From Apostichopus japonicus (taxonomy: Eukaryota; Echinodermata; Holothuroidea; Aspidochirotida; Stichopodidae): 64,000 nucleotides of DNA. Shown here in pieces: positions 10,742-24,400 of the stretch. The stretch lies in contig NC_092570.1 of NCBI RefSeq assembly GCF_037975245.1, forward strand, positions 16,005,918 through 16,069,917, given 5' to 3'. The translations under genes and the position numbers were made by a program. Below the pieces are notes generated by a model. That model was given only the letters and a program-made list of their open reading frames with translations. It had not been told where the DNA came from and did not search any database. Position 1 is the stretch's first letter, and each line of letters opens with the position of its first letter.

Positions 10742-11060
10742 CAGGCGCGTAGCGAGGAATTTGTCAAATGAGGGGCGAAGCCTGTAGGCAAATTATCTAA
10801 GCGTAGCGCCACCATAGGTTGGCGCGAAGCGTACAAGAAAATTTTGGCCGAAAATGCCTCCCAGATCGTTGGAAATGGCACTACCCAGGACCATTTGTTA
10901 GCGCGAAGCGTACAAGCAAATTTTGGCCAAAAATGTCTCCCAGATCGCTGGAAATGACACTTCCCAGGCCTTGTAAGTTGCATCTAAGCACTTTCTATTT
11001 TGAAATTACTTAGCGGTATCATTTAAAAAAATGCTGAATGGGGGGGGGGGGGCGGGCGGT
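10742..11060. mobile_element. CAGGCGCGTAGC-type element, right end not resolved
   Basis: The left end CAGGCGCGTAGCGAGGAATT and the following 240 bp are close to the element at 44656-44950, including CTAAGCGTAGCGCCACCAT and CTCCCAGATCGCTGGAAATG. One internal segment (GTTAGCGCGAAGCGTACAAG... and CCCAGATCG) is present twice, at about 10820-10880 and 10890-10950. The expected right end near the G-run at 11040 is missing. Confidence 0.65.
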
Positions 11061-11526
11061 CGCCCCCATCCCAAAAATCGTCATGTTCCCCGACGACGCT
11101 GTCGAGTTCGAGACCAGCCACAGTTGGTTTCATAGCACAATTCTACACACGCGTTATGATAGACCATATATAGTATATGATCATTAGTGAGAGAGGAAAA
11201 TGGAAACGTCAAAAAATGGAGCTGTCGGTGTAAGGGGTAGGGTGAGTCACACATTTACGAAATCATTGATCCGTCACTGGCTACCCTTCAGCGCTGTAAT
11301 GATGTCACTGTTCCTCTTTCTCTTCCCGATGTCTTCGCGTTTTTCTTTTACTCCCTCCTTTTCTCCCTTTTCTCTCTTTCTTCATTTTCTTTGCCCTTCC
11401 TTCCTCTCCTCCTCCTCTTTTTCCCCCTTTTTTCCTTTTTCCTTCTCTTTTTTTTTCTCTCCTCTTTTTCCTACCCGGGGGGCGCGCGCCCCCAACGCCC
11501 CCCCCTGGATACGCACCTGTTTACAC

Positions 11527-14500
11527 TTGAATATCTCTTTAACCGAAAAAGATATTTGAACAGTTCTTTCACCATTGTGTTTCTTTTATTGTCCTCTTTC
11601 ATATAACATAAACATGTATGACAACTGAACCAATCCTTTAACCGCTTTCTGTTAGACTGAATACGCTCGCTTTGAAAATTGGCTCCTATGGCCTAACCAC
11701 AATGCACAGTAAGCCGCCATTGTTTATAAAATACGTCTGAAATTCTATCTTGATGACGTCAGGAAGTCTTTTACCGTGTGGTAGACTCACCGTGGAAAAT
11801 ATTCAGCCGTTGTTGCTGAGGCTAGAACTTAACAAGGGCTTGCAATTTCCTATAAGAACAACGCTGAATGGCATATGTTATTATACTGAGTTTTGAGTTG
11901 CATGTGTAAAGAAACTGGTCTATGTATTTGTGGTCCAGCTACTTTCATCAATGAGCCGATGTTTCAAGGGGGCCCTCCTGAAACTTTTTAAGTGTTTTAT
12001 AGAAGTTCATCCTGGACACATAGCAGTGTTTTTTGTAACAGTTCTCCAACAGATCAAAATTTAATTTTGCACCTTATATCATCCGTTTTGGAGAGGATAG
12101 GTGGATGGGAATCATAGAAGAACCAGAGATTCAACTGGCTATGGGAGTCCTTTCATGAACATGCATGCACACTGAAAAACATGTCATCACCATGGCATAG
12201 ATTCCTTTTCCCAAGACATCAAAAGTTCAAAACATTAACCGTCTTCTTGTAAACAGCAATTGAAAGCCACCACGATGGTATATAAAACACACTGAATGAA
12301 GACAAATATGGAAACATTTCATTTGTTTTTTCGTCAACTGTTTTCTTTGGATAATGTTTTCCTCATTTAAAGATATGAATCGTGATGGGATTTATAAAGA
12401 CTACATATTTGTAACGTTAAAGTATGAAGCATACATTCAGTTAACCAATGGGAAGTATCATGCTGCTGTCTCTTTTTAGATGTCCCCCCCCCCCCCCAAC
12501 AATGGAAACATTGCAATAATACAAATCAGTCCACCCAGTTGGGAGAATTCTCTCTATACGATACTATACTGTACTGTCGTGTCCCGCTTTCAGAGCACTC
12601 GTAGTGTCAGTATGAGCAGTATGAATAGTATGTTTCTATCAGATGAAAGGTTAGGAACTGTTCGTACTGTCAATACGAGTGCTTTAAAGCATGAAAAGGG
12701 AGGACAGTTTTGAGTGGTATTAGCATTAAAAAAAAAGCTGTCCCAACTGGCTGAATCGGTCAGGCAACATTATAGATATTTGTAATGCCCTCTTTGGTAA
12801 TTTGCATATGAAAGCCATGCAACATTTATAAGAGCCACTTAAAACAGGAAAAACTGTGAAAAGACACTGCAGACTAAAGCTCTCACTGATACAAAACATA
12901 TCGCTGTCTTAAAGAGATAAAATTAGTAACTTTATTCCTCTCCTTCTTCCTCCCCCATGCTCTCCCCCTCCCTCCTCTCCCCTCCACCCAATCTGAGAGA
13001 CAAATGTCAAAAAGGCATTGGAACAGCAAGGAAAATGATTCAAGTGATCCTTGAAAGAAAAAAATGATACCTGGAAGAGAGTTTTCTATACTGTCATGCT
13101 CTGTGGGAGTTTTTATTTTCTTTAGTGTTTCAGGTTTATGCATATTTTAATGAGGTCTATGACCTGTCTTTCTTAAGACCTTCACAATATAAGTCTGCCA
13201 ACCCCCTTCCCCCCCCCCCCAAAAAAAAGCAACTATGACTGTTGTCAATTCCTCTCTTCATAAACAGTTTCTTAAACTTTTAAACAATGAATATTTGTCA
13301 ATCTTGAAAAATTCTGAGAAAACACTATAATGATGTTCTCAAATTAATCTCTAACGATTCGTACAGGTTTGGCACTTCTTTGCAAGGTACATCCAACCTT
13401 GCAACCATTGAGTTTTAGGATAATTTAAAAAGTTTTAAAACACTTTGATTTTATCAAAATAACTCTTTAACACATGTTCCATCTTTTACTTCCACCAACT
13501 ATGGAAGTATGACCAGTTATGACGCTGAAAAAAAAAGAATGCTATGATTTGTGAAGCCATGCTATAGCACTTGAAACAATGTCCTTCATTCATTTAAGGT
13601 ATTATATAATATTGATTTTCCAGAAGAAAACAAATTATGTGAGATTTTTCTCTGAAGACAATTAAACAGAAAACAAAATTGACCAACATATTTTATTATG
13701 AAAGTATTAAGATAAATTCTAAGTTAAGGGTCGAACTTTTCTCCCATTTTTCTGTTTTTAGTTTTGAAGCCAAATTATTTAGATATAAAAAACTATTATT
13801 CTACAATTTTCACTAAATTAGATCTTTAATAGAGAATTACATTGTTAGAAAATTCTACAAGTGTGAGTAATGAAATATAGGAAGAGAAAAATAAAAATAA
13901 AAAGAAAAGAAAAAGAAATTAAATTTCACAGAAGAATAATTTTAGATGAATATGTTTAAAAGGTTCATCAGAATTCAAAATTATAAATAATAATAACTTC
14001 AATGGAAAAAAAAATAGAATACACAGGATGGTTTCAATGATTGTGTACAACAAAAAGAGACTGATTATAAGTGTAACATTGTTAGCATATATTACTAATT
14101 TCTCAGACTCCCAAACAAGCAATGACTTGATTATAAGCTTGGCAAACAGCAATACATGCACTATAACTTGTACTTTCAAAGGTGTGTGGGGAGAGGGGAA
14201 GGGGGGGGGGTAAATTCTATAATTTCTCAATTGATTTAGGTAAAGGCTGAACCTATATGGAAGGGGCCAAATAAAGGATTTAAACAAGGAGGGGGTATTA
14301 CCCTGGGTTCTTTGAATCCGACCCCCATGTAGAAACAAGAACAATAATTGGGGGCTGTCACCACCCAATCATCACCCACCCTGTCTCTCTGGTGAATACG
14401 AATCTATGTATACCGTTTGCCGTGAATCTCTTCCAAAACTGATCAAGACTTTTAGACCGTGCGATCTATCACACAGGTACGGGGGTTTACGCATCAGGAA

Positions 14501-15299
14501 ACTTTAACCACATACCAATTAACTTATACTAATTAATCAAATTAGATTAATACACACACGTAAGTCATATTTCATATAATTATCACCTGATCTTTTCTCA
14601 TGACTGTTTTTTGTTCTGATGTTTACGAATGTTTGTCTTTTGATTGCAAAATGGTGACCGTAGAAAACCGAATTGTTGTCACTTGTTATACATGAACCGA
14701 ATCACGGTGGAATACAGAGCAAAAGACTGCCAGCTATTTATTTACTTATTGATTCATATCTGGTGCAAACAAGTCATTGCTCACAAGGGAGAGGACCGAG
14801 TTACTTACTGAAGGGTGTTAATAATCCGATTCCATCCAAATTTTCAAGGGCTACAACAAAAACCAAAACGTTTTGAGTTGGTTTCACATTTGAGATGTGA
14901 ATATGCATTCTTCAAAAAAAAACAAAAAAACACTTTAACTAAAAGCTGTATTAGTAAATAATAATAATGATAAAAATAATAACAATAATAATAATAATAA
15001 TATAATACTAAGTTATTCAAAACTAAATTCATGATTTTCAACTTTTTGTTTTTGACTAGAGTTCACTACATGTTTTAATCATTATTTTTTTTGGGGGTGG
15101 GGGGGGGGGAACAGATATGAGAGTGATATTTTAATACCTTTAATTCGTAATTCTTTCATAAAGCTATCACGTTTAAACAACCTTTCCCAATATAAAAGGG
15201 ACAGTTAGTTGTCTGATCTTGAAACATGCAGATCAAAGAAGGCCAGTAGGTTTTTGTAAAAATTATATGACGTTTCCATGGCGATAACGTTTCGTTTTT
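11527..15299. other. region downstream of the PINCH gene, no further gene seen
   Basis: AT-rich DNA with homopolymer runs (C-run 12483-12496, C/A run 13207-13228, G-run 14202-14211, G-run 15095-15108), AAT-type repeats (about 14957-15003) and CCCTCC low complexity (12950-12990). The PINCH 3' UTR should fall in the right part, since it is transcribed leftwards. Complementary TTTATT words (for example 14737-14742) are possible poly(A) signals, but none is compelling. No exon-like open frame with conserved protein sequence was seen. Confidence 0.45.
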
Positions 15300-15420
15300 T
15301 TACTTGGTTTTGCCAAATTTCGACTGCTCGTTCTTCTTGATTCTTCTCTTCATTTCGACCGGAAACTTGTCAAAGCACCTTTTACAAGCTGGTTTCAGGT
15401 CAAACTCAACAAATTTACTC
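15300..15420 (-). CDS. LIMS1: PINCH coding exon 12 (end of LIM5, C-tail, stop)
   Basis: Encodes [20 protein letters not shown] and then a basic tail ending KFGKTK before TAA (15300-15302). CAG acceptor at 15423-15421; enters in phase 2. Confidence 0.97.
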
Positions 15421-18400
15421 CTGAAAAGAAATGGAAAGGAAATGAGATCATATTTCTAGAGGGGGTGTGGGGGCGTGGGGGTGTAGGGAGATGTAGGGTG
15501 TAGTGGGGGTGAAGGGTGTAGGGGGCGGGGGAACTGCGGTGGGTTGTGAGGACTCCCAGTCTCAAAACATTGCAGCCGACCCACTCTGCCTAACTACTTT
15601 CTTAGACTAACACCCATTGCCACAAATCCTTTCTGGGAATTTATTAATTAATTTTTTTCTATGAATGTTAAAAGTGAATCGCTTTGCAGAAAAGTTCTGG
15701 GGATGTTTTTCATGCTCCTCCTCCTAACTAAATATGATCTCTTTGGAAATCGATTAAGTTTGAACATGTCTAAACTTTTTCAGCTTCATATGCAATAGCT
15801 ATCCTTCCTTTAATCTAACCTGCAATGTAACAAATCCATTTTGGTGGTTTATCAAATTTTGATTACACTTTGCATTTTTTCCTGCTTTCTATGCAACAAA
15901 AACTGGGCTATTTTTCTGCCTGATGAAACTGCAACACCAAAATGTCTGCAGACCTAAGCTAAGGTGTCCTTCTTCGTGAAGAAGAATACAGGATAACAAG
16001 GTTGGTGTTTGCCCTGACATTGACAGTGTATAGAAACTTACATATCTGGCACAGCATAGCCAGCTGTTACACAAACTAACCAAAACCGCTATGCAATTGT
16101 AACGGATATATAATAGGTTTTGGTTATACAGAGAAAGTTAAAGGGTGTGAAGACTTGCGCAAAAAGAAACGGTTCATGCCGGTACTCTGACCTAGTTTCG
16201 AGTTGTAACAGAAATTTTAGACACCACCATCGATTCCAGAAAATATACACACAGCTTGCTACCTTCGGTAATTAGACACTAGTGTTCATGTCAGGTCCAG
16301 CTAAAGATAACAAGGTATCACATTTCATTACTGTCTGCATTTTGTAGCGACAAGCAGAAAACTTCACTTGCAAGCAACGAAAAGTTAAGTTCATGATAAC
16401 CAACCCAAAAAAGAGGGGGGGGGGGAATGCCATAAAGCCCACAAATATGATAATTGAACGATTAACCATTAATTTAATCCCCATATTAATGTTGCAACCG
16501 TACAAATGATCTTCGTGTTCGGGCAATTTTGAGGTGAGGTTTCAAATAGAAACGGTACCCTGATCTTGAAAATAAAAGTGATCAGCTACACTGGCTCCGG
16601 AACGTGAAACAGAGAGGAAAAGTGCTTACTTTGTGTTGAGTAGAGTGTCACAGATGGAACAATAAAAATGTTCTTCACACCAAGTTTTGTTCATGGTACA
16701 CATCACTGGAACGAAGAGATGGAGATATGATGAATTAAACATAAGGGTGACTTCTGGGGCAACATGATCATGTTTGCTATAGTTGGCTGGTGAGATTGCA
16801 ACCAACATTTCAATATAATTTACAGGTTTTCAGAAATTAACTTCTTTTAATAATTGGAAGACCTATCCCTTTTGCTTTTTCAGTTGTTTTTTTGTGATTT
16901 AATTCTCCTTTTTTACCACCAAACTACTCTTTCTTTTCTCTCTTTCTTTCTTCCGAGATTCATTGAAATCTCCTTCGTAGGATAAAATCCAAATCCAAAT
17001 GAAACAAATACACCTGGAGTTTTGTCTTATATTTTCCTATCCTTAAATCATGGTAGCATTTGCAGGAAGAATTCAGTACTTCCATAGATCATTGAAGTTG
17101 CCAGGTAACATTTCATAAACTTTTAAATTACTTTATTCCACAAAAAGCGACAGGACAAAACGTGGACAAAGATAAAGATTGAAAAACAAATGGTAAAATT
17201 GTATTACTTACTTTCAGATATTATAGCCTTGCTGCAGTAGTAGCACATATTACCAAATAACTGCAAAATGCAAGAAAAGAAATGAAAATGTTTAAAAAGT
17301 CAGAAAACATTCAGGTGAATTTTCTATATTTGTGGAAATTAAAATTTGTGATGGTCATTTGAACAGAGCTAACATGGAAACTATCTTACTGAAGGAATAT
17401 ATATGTCACATGAAAACTATGAATTAATAAATTCCACAATTACACCCCCTCCTCCACCCCAACTTTATTTTCAAAAGCAATCAACTTGTTTTACAAATGA
17501 AGACTTCCTTCACAATATCTCATCGTAGTTTTTAAGTATTTGTAATATGCTTACCACTGGGAATGATTGATGACAATCCATGAAATTTGTGATTTTTTTT
17601 CTATTTTAGCCTACTTTTTAAATATTTATAAAAATGGCATATACCTGATTGTAATGGGTTTCGCAGTAAGCCTTCCCATTCTTCTCATAATGCCTATGGC
17701 CCAAAAATGGCTTCTCGCATCTAGCACAGACAAAATGCTGGAAGAACAACAAAATTCAAACTCAGAGAGACCAGAATACTATTAAAAACTGTTACCAGTT
17801 ATGTAGCTTCTGAGATGGTTAGGTAATTACAGCATTTCGTTGGAGACGGGCATGAAGTGAGTAGCAATGTTGATAGTGATGTACATTCATGATCATCACA
17901 TACACAGATTTTAACTCCTGTACAAATAGCTTGACACTAACCCTTGGGTGCCAGACTGAACATGGAAAGCCAAACATGCAAATAAAGAAAGTGCGATATA
18001 ACCCTCCTGACAGACTTGTAATCATTTCTTTACCATGCTGCCATATTATGGATCCACTTCCTCAATTTAAATCCCTAAATCTCAACATCTGTAAGAAACT
18101 GGGAGATCATTCTAGTAATTCTGTATGAATTTTTTCGGACCAAAATTTTGGCAGAGAAGATACCATGTACACACCTCTACGTGCCACTGCTTGCCTAAGG
18201 CCGTCACGATTCGTTCCTCAATGGGGCGATGGCAAGCGCTGCATATGGGTATACCCATCTTGTCGTGGCAGGGCAAGCAGTAAAGCTCGCCTCGTAGTTC
18301 CCGAGCAGTCGACGTCAACTCTTCTCTATATATCGTGAGAGAAAATATCAAATGAAAGGGGGGGGGGGGAAGTTGCTGAGAATGATCTATAAGGAAAATG

Positions 18401-21400
18401 AGCTGGAAGCAAACATTCAAGATGACAGAGACTGTCATTCATGTGTAAGGTTTAGCACCCCTGAATAAAAAATTTCAATACCACCCCACTCCCCTGCTGC
18501 CCCCCCTCCACCCATTCCTCATCAACCACATATGTGGATTTTGTAACGATTGAATTGTAAGTGTTTTTACCCAAGACCAGAGAAATCGACGTCAGTTAAC
18601 TAAAGACGACAGATGGTAAGACATCTATGAAGTTTTTCTAGCAAAACACATAATTAAAAGTCTTCTACCAAAGAAAAACCGAAATGAGAATTCACAGATT
18701 CTCATTCTCGCAGAGAAGTATTATTCTTCCAACGAGGAGCACTGGCCAAATTCCATGACAGCTGTAGTCAAAATATATCAGCTAATGGTTGTACCTTATT
18801 GACTAATTTACCTAAGAAGGTACAATAATATCGAGACCGTATCTCTGGATAAATTACTGATGCATGCATCGTTTTCGGTATATTTTTTTTGTTCCATTGG
18901 TGTTGTTGTTGCCGTGGTTGCTCATTCTATGAGCTTAGCAGATTCACAAATGGCTACAGCCTAGTATATCACTTTCTCCACGTTCGATAGCTAGCGTTGA
19001 GTATGAAAAGTTCAAACTGTTCCACTGCTCTGCAAGAGATAGACCAACTTGAAACTTACCCACAGCTGCCACAGTTAAAGTGATACGGGTGGTACGTCTC
19101 CATCTTAAACTTAATGTGACCATCTTCGATGATACCACTGTGATAATAACGAGAGAGAGAGGGGGGGGGGGGAAAGAGAGGAAGAAAACAGAAAAAAAAC
19201 ATGAGATATTATGCTTAGTCCTTCAGAAAGTTCTTGATACATTTTCATCACTCCTGATGCATAAGTAACCTATTATGTCTGAAACATTTAAGGAGAAACC
19301 AGTCATGATACATTTCATGATCTGTGAAATGATTTTTTGTTCGGTTAACAAAAATTTTGCGGATCAAGGTAAGGGGTTGGATCTCACCGGAGGCGGGGCA
19401 ATGTAACAATCATATGGAGAGAAAAAAATTCTCCTCCACTGCTAGTTGAAAACACCCATCTCAATAACTTGTCTCTGAATCAAGATATTGTTGATAAAAT
19501 GAATGCTAGTTTGACTGGCTAAACCTACAATGGATCTCAGTAGGTCGTCTTGTGATGTCATGACAGCAGTAAATGTCCTTTGAACAAATGCTTTACTTTC
19601 CTATTATTATATTCTTATTGTTGTTTGTTTGTTTGTTTGACTGGCAAAGGTTCTCTGTATGTCGTTAGAATTTCATCAAAATTTTCAAATTTCTGTTTTT
19701 GTAGAATCATTATTTTCCTCTGTGCAGAAGTGAGCTAAAACATTTATAGCTGCACTGCTGTGATGAATTCTTCCACTCACGAGATACCACCAAAAATTGG
19801 AAATTAAATTTGTATCTTTGTTATCGAATAAAACGTTACGACCATTTCGTTACGACCTTTTTCTTACGATGCAGAACACTTTCCGCAACTTTATCAACCG
19901 ATCAAACTCACCCATTAGAGAAATATCCCTATTAAAGAATACATACAGAAACATACAGTACATGCTGGTAACTCATTTGACAGATCACATGATTGGGTTC
20001 ATACTGTGTATATAAGCTGTTTAATATAAAACGAACGACTCTGTATGGTATATACATTATTACAACATCTGGGAAATTCGATCCAGACGTATGTATTAAC
20101 TAATAATGAGGCTAACAGATTAACATTTTGCAAATTTGAACTGTCGGCATCAATCTTTTTCATTTAGAAAATTATTCATATCCATTTAAAATATGAAAAC
20201 TCAAGATGGTTCCATATTTAGGCAATGGACACCAAGCACGTAAAGCAATGTTGCACTTACTGGCATTTGTAGCAGATATGCTTTCCGCTACCTATGGGTG
20301 GAGAAAAAAGGAAGAAAAAAAAAAAAAACAGATTTTATATCACTTCAAATCAAATCTTTTCGATCTTTACAGATATGAAATGATATTGCCGAAGACGAAT
20401 GTGGTACTCGCATTCTATTCACTGGCCCGTCTATTCAACGATTTCTCGCGGCAGCTACAGTTATTATTTTAAACCAGAACTATGTTCTTGATGGAAACTA
20501 GTACACCCCATATTTACCAAACATTCTACAAAATTTAACAGCAGTGCTCAACCTACAGTACTACCGGCAACGTTGATTAGTTAACAACCGATGCATCGTC
20601 ACGGTTTCAAATTATTGGTGTCAGAATATAAGGTGAGGGTACTTGGTATTTTGGACTTAATCCAGCAAAGAATGAAAAATAAGTTCCGCTTCATCGAAGG
20701 TAACTAACTAACTATAAGCAAGTTCATTGTGTATTTGTAACCTGCTTTTAATAACTACTTTATATTCGTCTGTGGTGTTATTCACTTCTTCTCCTTCGAG
20801 GAATACTAATATAGAATGATGCCAGGTAGAATATTGTCCATCCAGATATTTTGACTGTTGTAATATTTGGTGTACATTAATTCCATCTCAGTAATGACAG
20901 TCTCTAGCTGGGATGACTTTTGATTTGAGAATACCGTAGTAAATGACACTCCTTCTCCAAAGTAGTTCCACTTGAGTGAGCCGTCTTATTGCAAACCCGT
21001 CAATCATTGGAGCAAATCAAGTTTATCAACAACCGTGTGCTACCAAACAATATTCCTGAAGTTTGAAGGTTAATTTTTACAAACTCAAACTGTGTCCTGC
21101 AGTTATCAATATCTGTAATGGAGTCTTTGTTTCTCTAGGCCAGTGGTAAGGCATTAAACATTGGCCTATTAAATGGACTGCAGCAAAATTCTGGGACCAT
21201 ATCTAAAACCCTGCAGCAGGTATATGTATATCTGTTAAACTCCACATATAAACATCTAAATGATCATGCCTTCCCCTGATATCGTCTTAGGCTTCCATGC
21301 GCCATATCAATCATCTTTCTTTAAAAGGCCTGCCTGCTATGACAGAAACTTTGCCCACCGGTATCCTGGGGCCTTGCTACAGTAGTCTGTTGCGGCTACT

Positions 21401-24400
21401 CCTCCTGGAAATGGTTCAATTAACGAACAGGTCCTACACAGTTTATTTGCAAATGAATGAAACCAGTGGCTATAAAATTAGTAGATAATGAAGAATAATG
21501 TACTTACTAGCTGCTTTCTCCTTCAAGTGACAAGGATGGCAGAGGGCTCTTGAAAACAAAGAAAGGGGGAGAAACCTTGAGTATAAATTTCTGATCTAGT
21601 TCAGTAGACACATTGCACGATTACATGATATAAATTACTATAAATGACACGTGTATGATTATTATAGGTGCAAACATGTCAAAATGTTGCACAGAAGCTA
21701 GTGGGGTAGTTTGGTGGGGGTTTGGGTGGGGGAGGGGTAGGGGAAACTGTTTAAATGTGGCAAATACAGTATGTGTAAACTACATAGTTACTTGAGAGAG
21801 CTTGGGTGGAGTAAATAAGAACCTGACATGGAAATCAATGGTTCCATTCATTTTCAAGCCCACACAATCACTAATGCAAAGTTATTCCAAATTTGAGACA
21901 AACCTCCAAAAACTTAGCATACAGTAAACTTGCTAATTTAAGCTCAATGGATACATAATGTACAAATGAAAAGAAATATTTGCAGGAAACCATATTTCTT
22001 TTGTTGTTTGTTCTTGATAAATTATTTAGATACAGAACCTACTTGGAACCTCAAATAGACTCTCCATTTCTATCTCTAACTTCCAATTTCCCAAAATGAT
22101 ACCTCCAAGTCCTCCGTTCCTTACCTTCCCCTGTTCTTCACGAAGCCTGTATCCGCAAGTTGCGTCCCACAGAGTTGACATAGGAAACATGCCGGATGCC
22201 AATTGTTATTCATAGCCTTGATGACTCGACCAATCACAAATTCCTCTTTAAAAGTCAGAGAGCGGGGGAGAGAGAGAAAACAGAAATATAGTCAGAAATA
22301 TATTTGTGAGCACGACGTGCAGGTGAAATAATTTAGTGTGTGTGAAGAGGCCTGCGACGTGATGAACGATACATACAGGACAAGTTTATCAAGCATAGAA
22401 AGAACGTGGCAGTTTGTTGAACTCGACAAATTGGTACCGCATTTAGATTCTGGGAAAAGGGGCACAATGACTGCGGATGGGATACTGTAAAAGGGGTGTT
22501 ATGTAATCCAAGCTGACAAACAAAAACCAAGATGCTCTTCTATTTCCAAGGCTAAACTTAAAATCAGGAGGCACCTTCACTTGCTCAGTATCTACTCCTA
22601 TATATATATTATTAATTTAACAAATTAAGAAAAAGGCTACTAAGCCAATTGCCACCTACGTATAGCACACACATTACCAATTATAAACCCCCCCCCCCCA
22701 AAAAAAAAAAAACCTTCCTTAAATCCAATTTTCTGATATCCTAATTTCCTGCATTTTTTTTCTTTCTCTTCTTTGAGACAGAAAGGTGCCAAGATACAAG
22801 TCATTTTCTCCTTCTTCACACTTCAGATTAATTTTACAGTTTGGCAAATCACACCATACCTTAAAGGCCTTCCATCCCTCCATTATATTTTTCACACATC
22901 TCATACGTTGAAGGTGTCTTACGTCCTTATTTATAAGATGAATAATTTACGAATGGCGAGCCCCCCCCCAGGGCAGTTTACGATATTTTTGTATTGAGCG
23001 ACTTATAGGCTAGAAGGCCAGAACCAGTTGGGAATTTGCTCTTTGGAATTCAGTGTGGTTCACTAAATGATGAATCTACTGTACTGTAGTTCTGACAATA
23101 ACTAATTTTGCACTTATTACTGTAACTCTCTTTCACTGTGTACGATACTGTATCATGTCAAATTACAAGCATGGCGAGAGAATTATGCGAACCTCGACGA
23201 AGAGGACAGTAAATGTCCTGATATTAAACTTAAGAGAGGACACAAACCCCAAGCATCACCTTAATATATATGATGAGAATAGAGAAGAACAACAATTCCC
23301 CCAAAACAGAGCTCTAAGAAAAACCTTGCTTCATTTGGGAGATATCCTGGTTTAAAAGTCTTGCCTCAGACTGTATTTTTTAATCTTTATTTTATTAAAA
23401 ATTTGTGATGTTGTACAGTGCCCACTGGGATCTGAAATCCTTTCCTTTCTCTTGCACTGTAGTATACATGGCATTTCAATATCTACTGTACATTAAATAC
23501 CAAAATCATCGAGGTAACGTTGTGCAGGCCTCCTAACCCTAGATTGCTACAGTTAGAGTCGAGAGGTCAACTTTGTGTCACTTCTGAATAATTTACTTCT
23601 GGAAAGTCTTTAACAGAATCTTTTAGATTTCAGAAACAATGATCTACAAATTATGCTGTACAGGTATCATGATACCTCTCAAATTGTGCGAAATGAACAA
23701 ACCTTCCTTGGGAAAATTCAATCATGACCAATCTGAGTTTTAATTTGATGCAAATAGGCTATCATCTCGGAGAAAGTTCTCGGACTATTAAAAGTGATAG
23801 ATTCGGAAGGGAGGGAGTGGGTCATCGACCCTGGTTGTAGGAATCATTGGAGGGCAATGTTAAAACTTATCAATATCTTTGGGCCGGGTAGGGTGAATAG
23901 TTCAACCGAGGGGGTTTGTTGACGTATTGAGAAGTGACGAAGGGAGATGACCTTTTCACGAGACAGGTCAAACATCTCAATTATTTTGATGACTCTGTTG
24001 CAATCCACTGTGTCAGTTAATCACTTTTGCAGTTGCTGTTTCCAATTTACTAAAACAATAGGAAACACAGTACTTTCATAACTAGTGTACAGTATTAATA
24101 ATATGAGGCCTACCAATGGGACCTCGGCTGATCCTTGCAGAACCAGCCACATTAATTCAAATGCAAATTGATGTACCTGTAGTACATGACTAGTCGGTAT
24201 GTCATTAAAGCTGAAAGCTTTGTAATTTACAAAATAAAATTCTCCCTGTGTCTGTCTGTCTCTGACAGTGAACAGACCCATAAATAACCAACGGTAGTGT
24301 TGTTGTGGCTGAATGACGTTTAATGTGTTAAGCCAAAGCAATTCATTGGACAGGTTTACACCGGGTTGCTGTTTTACAGTAGTGTGTCTGATCAATGGCG

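Larger units (their letters stand above)
9334..11519. mobile_element. composite of nested CAGGCGCGTATCC-type elements
   Basis: The left end CAGGCGCGTATCCAGG at 9334 and the right end CCTGGATACGCACCTG ending at 11519 are inverted complements. TTTAC lies directly outside both ends (9329-9333 and 11520-11524). The left 120 bp (TAAGCGGAGCGCCACC...TTGGCGCGCAGCGTACAAG) and the right 450 bp (about 11085-11519, ending in a CT-rich tract) both reappear in the copy at 60670-61686. Between them sit other insertions: a hAT-like copy from 9996, a MITE at 10019-10395 and a related left end at 10742. The CT-rich tract yields a long open frame of F, S, L and P residues that is not a gene. Confidence 0.7.

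Noticed and set aside
9334-11519. Single intact 2.2-kb transposon with TTTAC 5-bp duplication
   Set aside because: The interior is clearly a nest of at least three other elements, related complete copies have 8-bp duplications, and TTTAC may be chance. It is recorded as a composite instead.
11200-11559. F/S/L/P-rich open frames at 11200-11606 and 61377-61821
   Set aside because: Produced by a CT-rich tract in a repeated element. Both copies show the same low-complexity sequence in several frames.
17567-18128. Plus-strand frames overlapping PINCH exons 8 to 9
   Set aside because: Antisense shadows of the conserved LIM exons and adjacent intron.
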